DNA of 64,000 nt, from the NCBI RefSeq assembly GCF_006228125.1, contig NZ_VDFY01000142.1:1-64000 (forward strand), read 5' to 3'. The stretch is from Micromonospora orduensis (GTDB lineage Bacteria; Actinomycetota; Actinomycetes; Mycobacteriales; Micromonosporaceae). The first letter of the stretch is position 1. Each line of letters opens with the position of its first letter. A program made the translations under genes and the position numbers. The notes beneath the pieces are model-generated. The model did not search any database. It was not told where the DNA came from and saw only the letters and a list, made by a program, of their open reading frames with translations. Positions 51,697 to 60,283 of this stretch are shown here, piece by piece.

Positions 51697-52054
51697 CGAG
51701 GCGTGGTACGACGACGACGCCGGGCCGGTGGCGCGGCCGTACACGATGACCGGTGGGCGTACGGCGCCCGAGCGCGGCCAATTCGACCTCATCTCGCTTG
51801 TCGTCGCCCGGCGGGCGGCCACCCCGCGGACACCGCTCTTCCCCGAACAGGCGAGGATCGTGGAGTTGTGTCACCATCCAGTGTCGGTGGCCGAGGTCGG
51901 CGCCGAACTGGACCTGCCGTTGGGGACCGTCCGGGTGCTCCTCGGTGACCTGCTCGCGGCCGGCCTGATCGAGACGCACGAACCGCCGACGCTGTCGGAG
52001 CTGCCGTCCGCGGAGCTGCTCGAGTCGATACTCGTCGGGCTCCGCGCTCTGTGA
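51674..52054 (+). CDS. DUF742 protein (CvnC-like)
   Basis: A 126-residue DUF742 protein, third member of conservons, with a winged-helix-like core: RPYTMTGGRT, LISLVVARR, RIVELCHHPVSVAEVGAELD then LPLGTVRVLLGDLLAAGLIE. The start is GTG at 51674 inside the roadblock gene (23-base overlap). Normally a small GTPase gene (CvnD) follows; it is absent here. Confidence 0.88.
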   Translation: MSTNDSADEAWYDDDAGPVARPYTMTGGRTAPERGQFDLISLVVARRAATPRTPLFPEQARIVELCHHPVSVAEVGAELDLPLGTVRVLLGDLLAAGLIETHEPPTLSELPSAELLESILVGLRAL

Positions 52055-52112
52055 GCGACCGGACGGACCGCGGCCGCGCGCGCCCGGTGACGATGTGAGG
52101 GGGAGAAAGGCA

Positions 52113-52841
52113 GTGCCGGCACCACCGCCGCAGCCACGTCGTACCGTGGCGATCATTCTGCTGGACCGGGTCGTGGCGGTCGCCTCGGCCACACGGCGGG
52201 TGCTCACCGGTCGCAGCGACGTCTCGCGGGCCACCTGGGTCGCGGTGGTCTCGGCGATCGGGGTGCTGGCCGCGACGACGGTGTCCGTGGTCGTGGTGCT
52301 GCGTACGCCGGAGAAGCTGGCGCCGGTGACCCTCAACCCGCCACCGTCGGTCGACCAGGTCGGGACGCCGTCGGCCGGTACGCCCCGGGCACACGCCATC
52401 CCGGTGGCCACCACCCCTCCGTCGCCGTCGGGCGGCCCCGCCGCGCCGCCGACCGCCGCTTCGTCCACCGGCGGGTCGACCCCGTCGGCCGGGACGACGG
52501 CGCCGACGCCGGCCGCCCTGGGCGCGGAGTTCGCGATCGCGGACAGCGCGCTGCTCAGTTACGGCGCCAGCGTGACGATCAGCAATCCCGGCCAGGTGCC
52601 GGTGCCGCAGTGGACGCTGGCGGTCACCCTGCCCCGGGAGTCGCTGCGGGTCAGTCAGGTCGAGGGCGCGCGGGTCGTGCAGGACGGTGCGGTGTGGACG
52701 TTCGTGCCGGACGGCGGCGCCGGGCAGGTGCCCGCCGGCGCGTCGGTGCGGGTGACGTTCCGGGTGAACGGCGCCCCGGTGGGCGCCTCACCCACGGCGT
52801 GCACCATCGACGGGACGACGTGCGCCGGCATGCCGGACTGA
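52113..52841 (+). CDS. Membrane protein with Pro/Thr linker and external CBM2-like domain
   Basis: A 242-residue protein. A basic cytoplasmic start, one transmembrane helix at about residues 44-66 (VAVVSAIGVLAATTVSVVVV), a Pro/Ser/Thr-rich linker of about 70 residues, then a beta-sandwich resembling family 2 carbohydrate-binding modules: SYGASVTISNPGQVPVPQWT, VWTFVP, PAGASVRVTFRVNG and a Cys pair CTIDGTTC. GTG at 52113 follows GGGGGAG. It may sense or bind cell-wall glycan outside and report to the conservon proteins; this is inference from gene order. Confidence 0.75.
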   Translation: MPAPPPQPRRTVAIILLDRVVAVASATRRVLTGRSDVSRATWVAVVSAIGVLAATTVSVVVVLRTPEKLAPVTLNPPPSVDQVGTPSAGTPRAHAIPVATTPPSPSGGPAAPPTAASSTGGSTPSAGTTAPTPAALGAEFAIADSALLSYGASVTISNPGQVPVPQWTLAVTLPRESLRVSQVEGARVVQDGAVWTFVPDGGAGQVPAGASVRVTFRVNGAPVGASPTACTIDGTTCAGMPD

Positions 52842-52882
52842 GCGCGTTTCTCCACCAGGCGTTCCGGCGACAGCCATGATCG

Positions 52883-53014
52883 ATGACCACGCGCCTGGCC
52901 CACGCGCAGTACGCCAACCTGGCCACCTACACCGACCGGCAGGCCGGCAGGCTGGTCCCGGCCGAGGTCGCCAGCGTCATCGCCGCCGACGCTCGTACCC
53001 CCGCCCTGAAGTAG
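52883..53014 (+). other. Short open frame, possible gene remnant (43 aa)
   Basis: ATG at 52883 to TAG at 53014 encodes a protein ending VPAEVASVIAADARTPALK. Composition looks coding and resembles the end of a larger enzyme, but I cannot name it and no ribosome site is present. Confidence 0.3.
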
Positions 53015-53017
53015 TCC

Positions 53018-53052
53018 GACGGGTGGCCCCGCTCTCCGCGGGGCCACCCGTC
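53018..53052. terminator. Bidirectional terminator
   Basis: A perfect 15-base stem (53018-53032 with 53038-53052) and five-base loop, between the converging CBM-like and membrane protein genes, with its right end six bases from the stop of the latter. Confidence 0.8.
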
Positions 53053-53057
53053 CGTCC

Positions 53058-53654
53058 TCAGCGGACCGCCATGGACGGTTCCTCATGCGCCGCCCCGGGT
53101 CGCAGAGTTGGCAGCACCGGCGCGAACGCCGCCAGCATGAGCAGGCCACCGACCGGGAGCAGGTCGAGGGTGACCACCGGCAGCACGATGCCCGCGAGCA
53201 GCAGCGGGACGCTCCACCACGGCACCAGCCGCTGGGCCGCCAGCATGCCGGTCAGGACAAGCAACCCGAGGAAGAACAACTGGGGTACGACGTCGTAGAA
53301 GGCGATCTCGACTCCGGGGATGTCCTTGAAGTCCCTGCCCAGCGCCGACATCTCCGCCCGGTCGGCGGCCAGCAGCCCCTCCACGATGTCGGCCCCGAAC
53401 TGCACCATCGTCGCGCCGAGCCCGACCAGCGTCAGCCCCACCACACCGGTGCGCCACCGGCCGCGGGGCAACAGGCGGGACAGCGCGAGGACGGCCGGCA
53501 CGAAGAACACCATGCCGGCGAGGCCGGCCAGGTGCGCGGCCTGCCAGTCGAGGCCGGGACCGTACACGTCGTCGGACCGCCCCCACAGGCGGATGAGCCC
53601 GTAGGCCACGATGCCGACCGGACCGGCGACCACGGAGAGCGCAGCGTGTTTCAT
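53058..53654 (-). CDS. Integral membrane protein, unknown function
   Basis: A 198-residue protein with about six hydrophobic helices (LSVVAGPVGIVAYGLIRLW first, VPLLLAGIVLPVVTLDLLPV late). No motif tells function. ATG at 53654 is chosen because helix 1 starts soon after; ATG at 53666 is also open. No strong ribosome site. Confidence 0.75.
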   Translation of the reverse strand: MKHAALSVVAGPVGIVAYGLIRLWGRSDDVYGPGLDWQAAHLAGLAGMVFFVPAVLALSRLLPRGRWRTGVVGLTLVGLGATMVQFGADIVEGLLAADRAEMSALGRDFKDIPGVEIAFYDVVPQLFFLGLLVLTGMLAAQRLVPWWSVPLLLAGIVLPVVTLDLLPVGGLLMLAAFAPVLPTLRPGAAHEEPSMAVR

Positions 53655-53779
53655 GCCCGCCATCATCTGGCCGCCGACGCCCGACCGACCTCCGGTAATG
53701 CCCGGGGCTGACCCCTGATTCTGGTGCCAGGTCTTCCACCGAGCTACCCCTGAACGCCGCCCGCGTCGGCCATCGCCCT

Positions 53780-54112
53780 TTAGCGGGCGGTCTCGTCGCG
53801 GACGGGTCGCACGTGCCGGAAGGCGACAAGCAGTGCGGTGACGAGACCGGCCGCCAGCAGGCCCCTGACCACGGCGCCGAGCACGGTGTCACCCGTGGAG
53901 TGGGGCGGGAAGACGTCCCTGACGAGCCAGCCGACGCCGACCCCCAGTCCCAGACAGGCGTGCATCGCGGCCCGCAGGCGCGGGTGGGGCTGCGGGCGGC
54001 CGAAGATCCGGGGCACTGCCGTGCCGCCACGGCTCCCGGCGAGCAGCACAGCGGCGACGGCCAGGTTGGCCGCAGCGACCACGACGGCCAGCACCACGTC
54101 CACGTATCCCAT
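53780..54112 (-). CDS. Small membrane protein (110 aa)
   Basis: Three hydrophobic stretches (about 3-24, 50-68 and 80-100). Unrecognised family. A TAGCGT hexamer on the minus strand lies eight bases before its ATG, so it is probably leaderless. Confidence 0.65.
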   Translation of the reverse strand: MGYVDVVLAVVVAAANLAVAAVLLAGSRGGTAVPRIFGRPQPHPRLRAAMHACLGLGVGVGWLVRDVFPPHSTGDTVLGAVVRGLLAAGLVTALLVAFRHVRPVRDETAR

Positions 54113-54263
54113 GGGGCCACACGCTAGCGCACGGACGCTCGCGGCCAGGTTCAGCGATAGTGCCCAAGCCCCGGACCTCGTCCATTCCGCAGGGAAAAGG
54201 AGCTGATCATTCGTGAGCTGCTCGTTCAGGCTGGTCGGCTGCCGGCGCTGGCCCGGAGCGGGC

Positions 54264-55277
54264 TCACGGGTGGTACTCGTTGCGAGTGCGGGGCAGCCAC
54301 TCGGGGTGGTGGTCGCGCAGGTACCGGATGAGGCTCTCGCGCACGTCGCAGCGAAGGTCCCACGCACTCGGCCCGTCGGCCGCCGATGCCTGGACCTGGA
54401 CGACGACGGTCTGCGGCGTCGCGTCCACCATCTGCAACACCCACTGGTGCCGATCCCACAGCGGTGACGACTCGACGAGCCGCCTCGTCTCGGCGCGCAG
54501 GTCGTCCAGGTCGGCGGTGTGATCGACGTGGACGAGGACCTCGCCGACCACCCGCGTCTCGTGGCGGGTCCAGTTCTGAAAGGGGTGGTCGGTGAACCAG
54601 GTGGTGGGCAGGATGAGCATCCGGTCGTCCCAGAGCTGGACGACGACGTTTGTCAGCCTCACCTCCTCGACGCGCCCCCACTGCCCGTCGACGACGATGA
54701 CGTCCCCCACGTGGAGTCCGTCGGCGAACGCGACCTGGATGCCCGCGAAGGCGTTGCCGAGCGCGGTGCGCGCGGACAGGCCGAGCAGCGCGCCGACGAC
54801 ACCCGCCGAGGTGAGCACGGACAGCCCGATGGTGCGCAGGGAAGGGAAGGTGGTGAGAATCAGGCCCATCGCCACGACCGTCACCACGACCGAGGTGAGG
54901 CGCCGTACTGGTCGGATCTGGGTGCGGGCGCGCCGGATACGGCGGTCGGCAAGCGTCTCGCCCGGCAACCGGCTGAACGCGACCCTCTCGGCGATGTGCA
55001 GGGCGCGAAGCACCAGCCATGCCACGCTCGCGATCAACAGCACCACGACGACGCGCCGGACGATGTGCTGTCCCGCGCCGGGGTACGCGCGGACTCCCAC
55101 GTACAGCGCCGCGAGAAGCAGCACGGCGACGGCGGGCCGCCGGGATGCGCGGTACAGCGGCCCGAGTAGCCAACGGTAGCGACGACCACCGGCCCGACGC
55201 TGGATCAGCACGCTGGCCAGCAGGCCTGCTGCGACAACCAGGGCCACCGCGACCACGAGGATCATCCTCGTGGTCAT
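54264..55277 (-). CDS. MscS family mechanosensitive channel
   Basis: A 337-residue membrane protein. After three or four helices comes the pore helix and beta domain of MscS: LTSAGVVGALLGLSARTALG then NAFAGIQVAFADGLHVGDVI and GRVEEVRLTNVVVQLWDDRM, with the ILPTTWFTDHPFQNWTR segment. It would release solutes on osmotic downshift. ATG at 55277 follows GGGAAG. Confidence 0.9.
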   Translation of the reverse strand: MTTRMILVVAVALVVAAGLLASVLIQRRAGGRRYRWLLGPLYRASRRPAVAVLLLAALYVGVRAYPGAGQHIVRRVVVVLLIASVAWLVLRALHIAERVAFSRLPGETLADRRIRRARTQIRPVRRLTSVVVTVVAMGLILTTFPSLRTIGLSVLTSAGVVGALLGLSARTALGNAFAGIQVAFADGLHVGDVIVVDGQWGRVEEVRLTNVVVQLWDDRMLILPTTWFTDHPFQNWTRHETRVVGEVLVHVDHTADLDDLRAETRRLVESSPLWDRHQWVLQMVDATPQTVVVQVQASAADGPSAWDLRCDVRESLIRYLRDHHPEWLPRTRNEYHP

Positions 55278-55472
55278 CAACCGACTTCCCAGCCGGCAGC
55301 GACCGTCATCGCGCGCTCCCATCCGATCCGCTCGCGGTCACGCGGCGCGTCCGGACCGGTCGGAGTGGCGACCCGCCTGGGGACCATCGGCCCCTCCCGG
55401 GTGCGACCAGCGCGTTCATCCGCCGCAGGCGCCGTCCAGCGCCATTGTGTGGGACGTGACGCTCGAGGTGGG

Positions 55473-56129
55473 TCACGACTGGCCCAGGTTGGTGACCAGG
55501 TTGACGGCGACCGCCAGAATGCCAGTTCCAAAGGTGTACGAGAGCAGCGCGTGCCCGAGCGCGACCCGGCGCACGCGGGTGCTGCTCGGTTCGTTCTCGC
55601 CCGGGGCGTAGGACATGCCGACCGTGAAGGCGACGTACGCGAAGTCGGCGTACGCCGGTGGATCATCCTGCTTGAAGTCGATGCCGCCATCGTCGCGGTA
55701 GTACAGCCGGGCGTACTTCAATGCGAATACTGTGTTCACCAGCGCCCACGCCAGGACCACCGCGACGACGCCGAGGACCACCAGCGTGACCGCCACCATG
55801 TCCTGCTGGTTCGAGGCGCGGATGAGCCCCTCGGCCACGGCGGCGAGGCTGATGACGGACGCGATCAGGATCGCCGCATCGGTGGAACGGGAGTGCTGCT
55901 CCGCCTCGGCAAGCTGCTCGGTACGCCCTGGGCTCGCCGACCAGCAGGCCCGCCACACCCAGACGAGGATCGTGCCCGCCGCGATCGTCCAGATCACCAG
56001 CGGCGTCAGCTCCGGCGCCCCGATCAGCGCGCTGGCCGTCCCGGCGACGACACCGACGGCCAGCGACCACAGGGCACGCCTGACGGACAGCACCCGTCCC
56101 CGCGCCGGTCGTCCCGATCGCTGCTCCAC
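55473..56129 (-). CDS. DUF1345 membrane protein
   Basis: A 218-residue integral membrane protein of DUF1345 with five helices. Typical parts are STDAAILIASVISLAAVAEG, WALVNTVFALKYARLYY and the terminal YADFAYVAFTVGMSYA, where family members carry conserved acidic and Tyr residues. Function unknown. Confidence 0.88.
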   Translation of the reverse strand: MEQRSGRPARGRVLSVRRALWSLAVGVVAGTASALIGAPELTPLVIWTIAAGTILVWVWRACWSASPGRTEQLAEAEQHSRSTDAAILIASVISLAAVAEGLIRASNQQDMVAVTLVVLGVVAVVLAWALVNTVFALKYARLYYRDDGGIDFKQDDPPAYADFAYVAFTVGMSYAPGENEPSSTRVRRVALGHALLSYTFGTGILAVAVNLVTNLGQS

Positions 56130-56284
56130 CCGTTAAGCGTTCCGGCTCGACCGGGTCACGCGGGGTAAACGCCGAGCAATCACCGGATCGGGCTGCGTCG
56201 AGGTGGCGAATCGCCGGCGATCCACGCTCGGGCCACGGTCTCTCAGGGCTGGGCTGATCCTCCCGGCCCCTGAGCCCCATCGGG

Positions 56285-56866
56285 TCAGGCGGTCGCCATC
56301 TGGCGGACGTGTTCACCCTTGGCGAACTCCTCGACCATCTTGGCGCAGAAGGCCGGAAGGTCGCTGGGGTTGCGGCTGGTGACGAGGCCGTCGTCGACCT
56401 GCACCTGTTGATCCACCCAGTTGCCGCCTGCGTTGCGGATGTCTGTGCGCAGGCTGGGGAACGAGGTGAGGGTCCGGCCGTTGACCATGCCGGTCTCCAC
56501 CAACGACCAGGGGCCGTGGCAGATCGCGGCCACCGGCTTCTGTTGCTGGAAGAACGCCCTCACGAAGTCCATCGCCTGCGGGCTCATCCGGAGCCGATCC
56601 GGGTTGACCGTGCCGCCCGGCAACACCAGGGCGTCATAGTCAGCCGCATTGACGTCGTTCACAGTCCGGTCCACCCGATAGTGGTTGGCCGGACTGATGT
56701 CCTGGTTCATCGACTGGATCTCGCCGGATGTCAACGAGATCAGGTGAACCTCGGCTCCTGCCTGCTCCACGGCGGCCCGGGACTGGGTGTACTCCACATC
56801 CTCCACCCCATCGGCGGCGAGGCACGCGACTCGCTTGCCCGTCAGTGGCTGTTGGCTCTGCGCCAT
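56285..56866 (-). CDS. DJ-1/PfpI family protein
   Basis: A 193-residue class I glutamine amidotransferase-like protein of the PfpI group. The nucleophile Cys116 lies in AICHGPW, the Glu of the acid position is in GVEDVEY, and LVLPGGTVNPDRLR shapes the oxyanion turn. Members act as deglycases, glyoxalase III or stress chaperones. ATG at 56866 follows GGGAGG. It is divergent from an aldo/keto reductase. Confidence 0.9.
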   Translation of the reverse strand: MAQSQQPLTGKRVACLAADGVEDVEYTQSRAAVEQAGAEVHLISLTSGEIQSMNQDISPANHYRVDRTVNDVNAADYDALVLPGGTVNPDRLRMSPQAMDFVRAFFQQQKPVAAICHGPWSLVETGMVNGRTLTSFPSLRTDIRNAGGNWVDQQVQVDDGLVTSRNPSDLPAFCAKMVEEFAKGEHVRQMATA

Positions 56867-57105
56867 CTCTGCGGCCTCCCTTCGCGGCGCCGCCCCGTCA
56901 GCAGCGCATCGCTCACTCGCGCAGGCCTTCCCGGTGCGGGCACCGGCAAACGGGCCAGCGAACGCCGCCGAGGCAGACAATCCGGTCGCACGCCCGCCGC
57001 ACAGCAACAGCGTGCACGGAGAAAGTTCCCGCGACGAGGCGTGCTGACCGTCGCAGCGGGTAACGCAGGCAACCCACTGGCGATCAGGTTCCTGGAAAGG
57101 TCGAC

Positions 57106-57948
57106 ATGACCCTCGCTACCACCGCGATCGAGCTACCGTCCGGCCAGAACATGCCCGTGCTCGGCCAGGGAACCTGGTACCTGGGCGAGCGCCCCGCGAG
57201 GCGGCGGGAAGAGTTGGCCGCCCTACGGACCGGGCTCGACCTGGGCATGACCATGATCGACACTGCGGAGATGTACGGTGACGGCGCTTCCGAGGAACTC
57301 GTCGGCGAGGCGATCGCCGGACGACACGCCGACGTCTTCCTGGTCGACAAGGTGCTGCCGTCCAACGCCAGCCGACAGGGAACCCTGCAGGCCTGCCGCC
57401 GCAGCCTGCAACGACTCGGCGTCGACCACATCGACCTCTACCTGCTGCACTGGCGCGGCACCCATCCACTCGCGGAGACGATCGAGGCGTTCACCGAACT
57501 CATCGACGCCGGCGACATCGGGCAGTGGGGTGTGAGCAACTTCGATCTTTCGGACATGACCGATCTCCTCGAGGCGGGCGGAAGCGCCTGCACGACGAAT
57601 CAGATCCTGTACAACCTCACCCGCCGCGGTCCCGAGTACGACCTGCTGCCGTGGCTACGCGAGCATCGAATCCCGGTGATGGCGTACTCGCCGATCGAGC
57701 AGGGGCGACTGCTCGGCCACCCCCAGGTCGCGGAGGTCGCCGCGCGACACGAGGCCACGCCCGCTCAGGTGGCGCTGGCCTGGCTGCTACGGCAGGAGAT
57801 GGTCGCGGCCATCCCGCGATCGTCCAATCCCGAACACACCCGGGAGAACGCGGAAGCGGGCGACCTGCAGCTGACTGAGGAGGACGCAGCCGCGCTCGAC
57901 ACGGCGTTCCCGCCGCCGGCCGGTCCGCAACCGCTGGAGATGTTGTAG
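57106..57948 (+). CDS. Aldo/keto reductase
   Basis: A 280-residue NADPH-dependent (alpha/beta)8 enzyme. The catalytic set is in place: Asp/Tyr in IDTAEMYGDGASEELVGEA, Lys in VDKVLPSN and His in YLLHWRG; IPRSSNPEHTRENAEAGDL is the coenzyme-binding end. GGAAAGG precedes the ATG. It probably reduces reactive aldehydes in this stress-gene region. Confidence 0.92.
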   Translation: MTLATTAIELPSGQNMPVLGQGTWYLGERPARRREELAALRTGLDLGMTMIDTAEMYGDGASEELVGEAIAGRHADVFLVDKVLPSNASRQGTLQACRRSLQRLGVDHIDLYLLHWRGTHPLAETIEAFTELIDAGDIGQWGVSNFDLSDMTDLLEAGGSACTTNQILYNLTRRGPEYDLLPWLREHRIPVMAYSPIEQGRLLGHPQVAEVAARHEATPAQVALAWLLRQEMVAAIPRSSNPEHTRENAEAGDLQLTEEDAAALDTAFPPPAGPQPLEML

Positions 57949-58093
57949 CGCCACCGACCGTTTCGGCGGACGGCCGGTCGAGGTCCGCTCCATCCGCTCG
58001 GTCCGGCGGGGGCGGGTGGTGAGTGCGGGCTGATGGTGGCGGCCGTGGCGTGCCGGTCGTTCATCGGGCAACTTCCCAGCGGTTCGCCCGCCC

Positions 58094-58774
58094 TCAGCCG
58101 GGTGGCGGAGGGCGGTGGGTGATCCGGCGGGTGAGAGGCACCTGATAGAGGCCGGCGCTCGTGACGGCGTAGAACACCGGCAGCAAGACGAAGATCACCA
58201 GGCCGGCGAGCGGTGCCACCAGGTACCCGATGAGCCCTGCAGCGGAATAGAGAATGACCCCGACGAGTGCCCGCACCCGTTCGGCGGGGAAGTGCTGTTC
58301 ATTCACCTCCTCCTTGAGTAGGTCTGCGCGCCGGGCCAGGTAGTGGAAGAACGCCAGCCAGCTCGCGCAGAGCAGCGCGCCGATCAGCGCGTAGAAGGCG
58401 ACGGCCACGCGTTGGTCCTGCCGGTCGTGCTCCTGAAGCGCGTGCGAGACGACGGCGGTCGGGAACGGCAGCAGCGCGGTGGTGAACAGGACGAAGAGGT
58501 TCACCCCGTGCAGGCCCCGATCACTCTCCTTGACGCGATTGAACGCGCCCTTGTGGTTCAGCCAGACGATGGCCACGTAGCTGTATGAGGCGAGATAGGC
58601 GACGTAACTCGGCCATTGCTGCAGCAGCCCCGACAGCAGGCGACCGGGCGGTACGTCCGGCACCCGGAGATCCAGCACGAGCAGCGTGATGACGATGGCG
58701 AAAACGGCGTCGCTGAACGCTATGGCACGGCTGGTGTCCGACCGGGTGCCGATGTCGTCGGTTGGCCTACTCAC
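58094..58774 (-). CDS. TMEM175-like potassium channel family protein
   Basis: A 226-residue protein with six helices. The hallmark FSDAVFAIVITLLVLDL (helix 1, residues 20-36) holds the hydrophobic Ile/Leu gate residues of TMEM175 channels; HKGAFNRV and FFHYLARRADLL connect later helices. It is one repeat long, as in bacterial members that work as tetramers. The start is GTG at 58774. Confidence 0.9.
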   Translation of the reverse strand: MSRPTDDIGTRSDTSRAIAFSDAVFAIVITLLVLDLRVPDVPPGRLLSGLLQQWPSYVAYLASYSYVAIVWLNHKGAFNRVKESDRGLHGVNLFVLFTTALLPFPTAVVSHALQEHDRQDQRVAVAFYALIGALLCASWLAFFHYLARRADLLKEEVNEQHFPAERVRALVGVILYSAAGLIGYLVAPLAGLVIFVLLPVFYAVTSAGLYQVPLTRRITHRPPPPG

Positions 58775-58931
58775 GGCCGCTGGCTACCCACCGGCGCCGG
58801 CGATAACCGCCTCAATCAACCAAACGAATAGCGCGGATCACGAGGTGAGGTGCGAAACGGATTGCAAGAATTTGACTGCCAGGCGGTCTTGGAGCCGCAG
58901 TAGGGGCGGAATCTTCACGCGGGGGTAGTGA

Positions 58932-60089
58932 ATGAAGGCAGTCGTGTACGACGGGCCACGGACGGTCAGCGTCAAGGAGGTGCCGGACGCCAGGATCGAG
59001 CGACCGACGGACGCCTTGGTACGCATCACGACAACGAACATCTGCGGGTCCGACCTGCACATGTACGAAGGACGCACGGACATGGAGCCCGGCCGGGTGC
59101 TCGGGCACGAGAACATGGGTGAGGTGATCGAGGTCGGCGAAGGGGTCGACCTGGTCAAGGTGGGCGACATGGTGTGCCTGCCGTTCAACGTCGCGTGCGG
59201 GTCCTGCGCCAACTGCAACCAGGGTCTGACCGCGTTCTGTCTGGTGGCCAACCCGGCGCCCGGCATGGCCGGCGCGGCCTACGGCTTCGCCGACATGGGT
59301 CCTTACAACGGCGGTCAGGCGGAGTTGTTGCGGGTGCCGTGGGCCGACTTCAACTGCCTGGTCCTGCCGCCGGACGCCCGGGACATGAGCAGGCAGAAGG
59401 ACTACGTGATGCTCTCGGACATCTTCCCCACCGGCTGGCACGCGACCGAGCTCGCCTGCGTGCGGCCCGGGGACAATGTGGCTGTCTATGGTGCCGGACC
59501 GGTCGGGTTGCTGGCCGCGTACTCCGCCATCATCAAGGGTGCCAACAAGGTGATGGTGGTCGACCGGCATCCGGACCGGCTGCGCCTGGCGGAACAGATC
59601 GGCGCCATTCCCATCGACGATTCCAAGGTGTCGCCGGTGGACCAGATCCTGGAGGAGACCGGCGGGATGGGCGCGGACCGGGGCTGCGAGGCCGTCGGTC
59701 ACCAGGCGCACGACCCGAGTGGCCAGGAGAAGTCGGCGCTGACCTTGAACAACCTCGTGCACTCCGTGCGGTTCGGCGGCACGATCGGTGTGGTCGGCGT
59801 GTTCTTGCCCAAGGACCCAGGATCTCCGGACCCGCTGCAGAAACAGGGCAAGGTGCCGTTCGACTACGGCATGTTCTGGTTCAAGGGGCAGAGCATGGGC
59901 ACCGGTCAGTGCAACGTGAAGAACTACAACCGGCAGCTGATGAACCTCATCGCGAACCACAAGGCTGAGCCCTCTTTCCTGGTGTCGCACGAGCTGAAGC
60001 TGGATCAGGCGCCGGAGGGGTACCGGAACTTCGATGCCCGCAACGACGGCTGGACCAAGGTGCTGCTGCACCCGGACGGCGGACGCTGA
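58932..60089 (+). CDS. Glutathione-independent formaldehyde dehydrogenase-like enzyme (zinc ADH)
   Basis: A 385-residue zinc alcohol dehydrogenase. Catalytic zinc ligands: Cys38 in NICGSDLH and the GHE pair at 58-60; the structural zinc loop reads CGSCANCNQGLTAFC. The Rossmann motif is YGAGPVGLLAAYSA with the Asp in VMVVDRHPDRLRLA. The GADRGCEAVGHQAHD segment is typical for the formaldehyde-dismutase-like group. It converges with a second enzyme of the same family at 60284. Confidence 0.9.
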   Translation: MKAVVYDGPRTVSVKEVPDARIERPTDALVRITTTNICGSDLHMYEGRTDMEPGRVLGHENMGEVIEVGEGVDLVKVGDMVCLPFNVACGSCANCNQGLTAFCLVANPAPGMAGAAYGFADMGPYNGGQAELLRVPWADFNCLVLPPDARDMSRQKDYVMLSDIFPTGWHATELACVRPGDNVAVYGAGPVGLLAAYSAIIKGANKVMVVDRHPDRLRLAEQIGAIPIDDSKVSPVDQILEETGGMGADRGCEAVGHQAHDPSGQEKSALTLNNLVHSVRFGGTIGVVGVFLPKDPGSPDPLQKQGKVPFDYGMFWFKGQSMGTGQCNVKNYNRQLMNLIANHKAEPSFLVSHELKLDQAPEGYRNFDARNDGWTKVLLHPDGGR

Positions 60090-60238
60090 CCACGGCCTGG
60101 CCCCATGCATGACGCGCGGAGGCGGCACCGATGTGGGTGCGGTCTCCGTCGGGCTGGTTACGTGGGTACCAGCCATGGCGGCCGGTAGAGCGTGATGATG
60201 ATGACGAGGATGGCGGTCGGCCGTCTTCGGACGGAAGC

Positions 60239-60275
60239 CGCATCCGGCCACCGCGCACCACGGTGGCCGGATGCG
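60239..60275. terminator. Bidirectional terminator between the two dehydrogenase genes
   Basis: A perfect 15-base stem (60239-60253 with 60261-60275) and a seven-base loop, just before the stop of the minus-strand gene. Confidence 0.78.
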
Positions 60276-60283
60276 AGCGGTCG

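Noticed and set aside
51674..52841. Reading the gene after DUF742 as the conservon GTPase
   Set aside because: The protein has a transmembrane helix, a Pro/Thr linker and a beta-sandwich; no P-loop is present.
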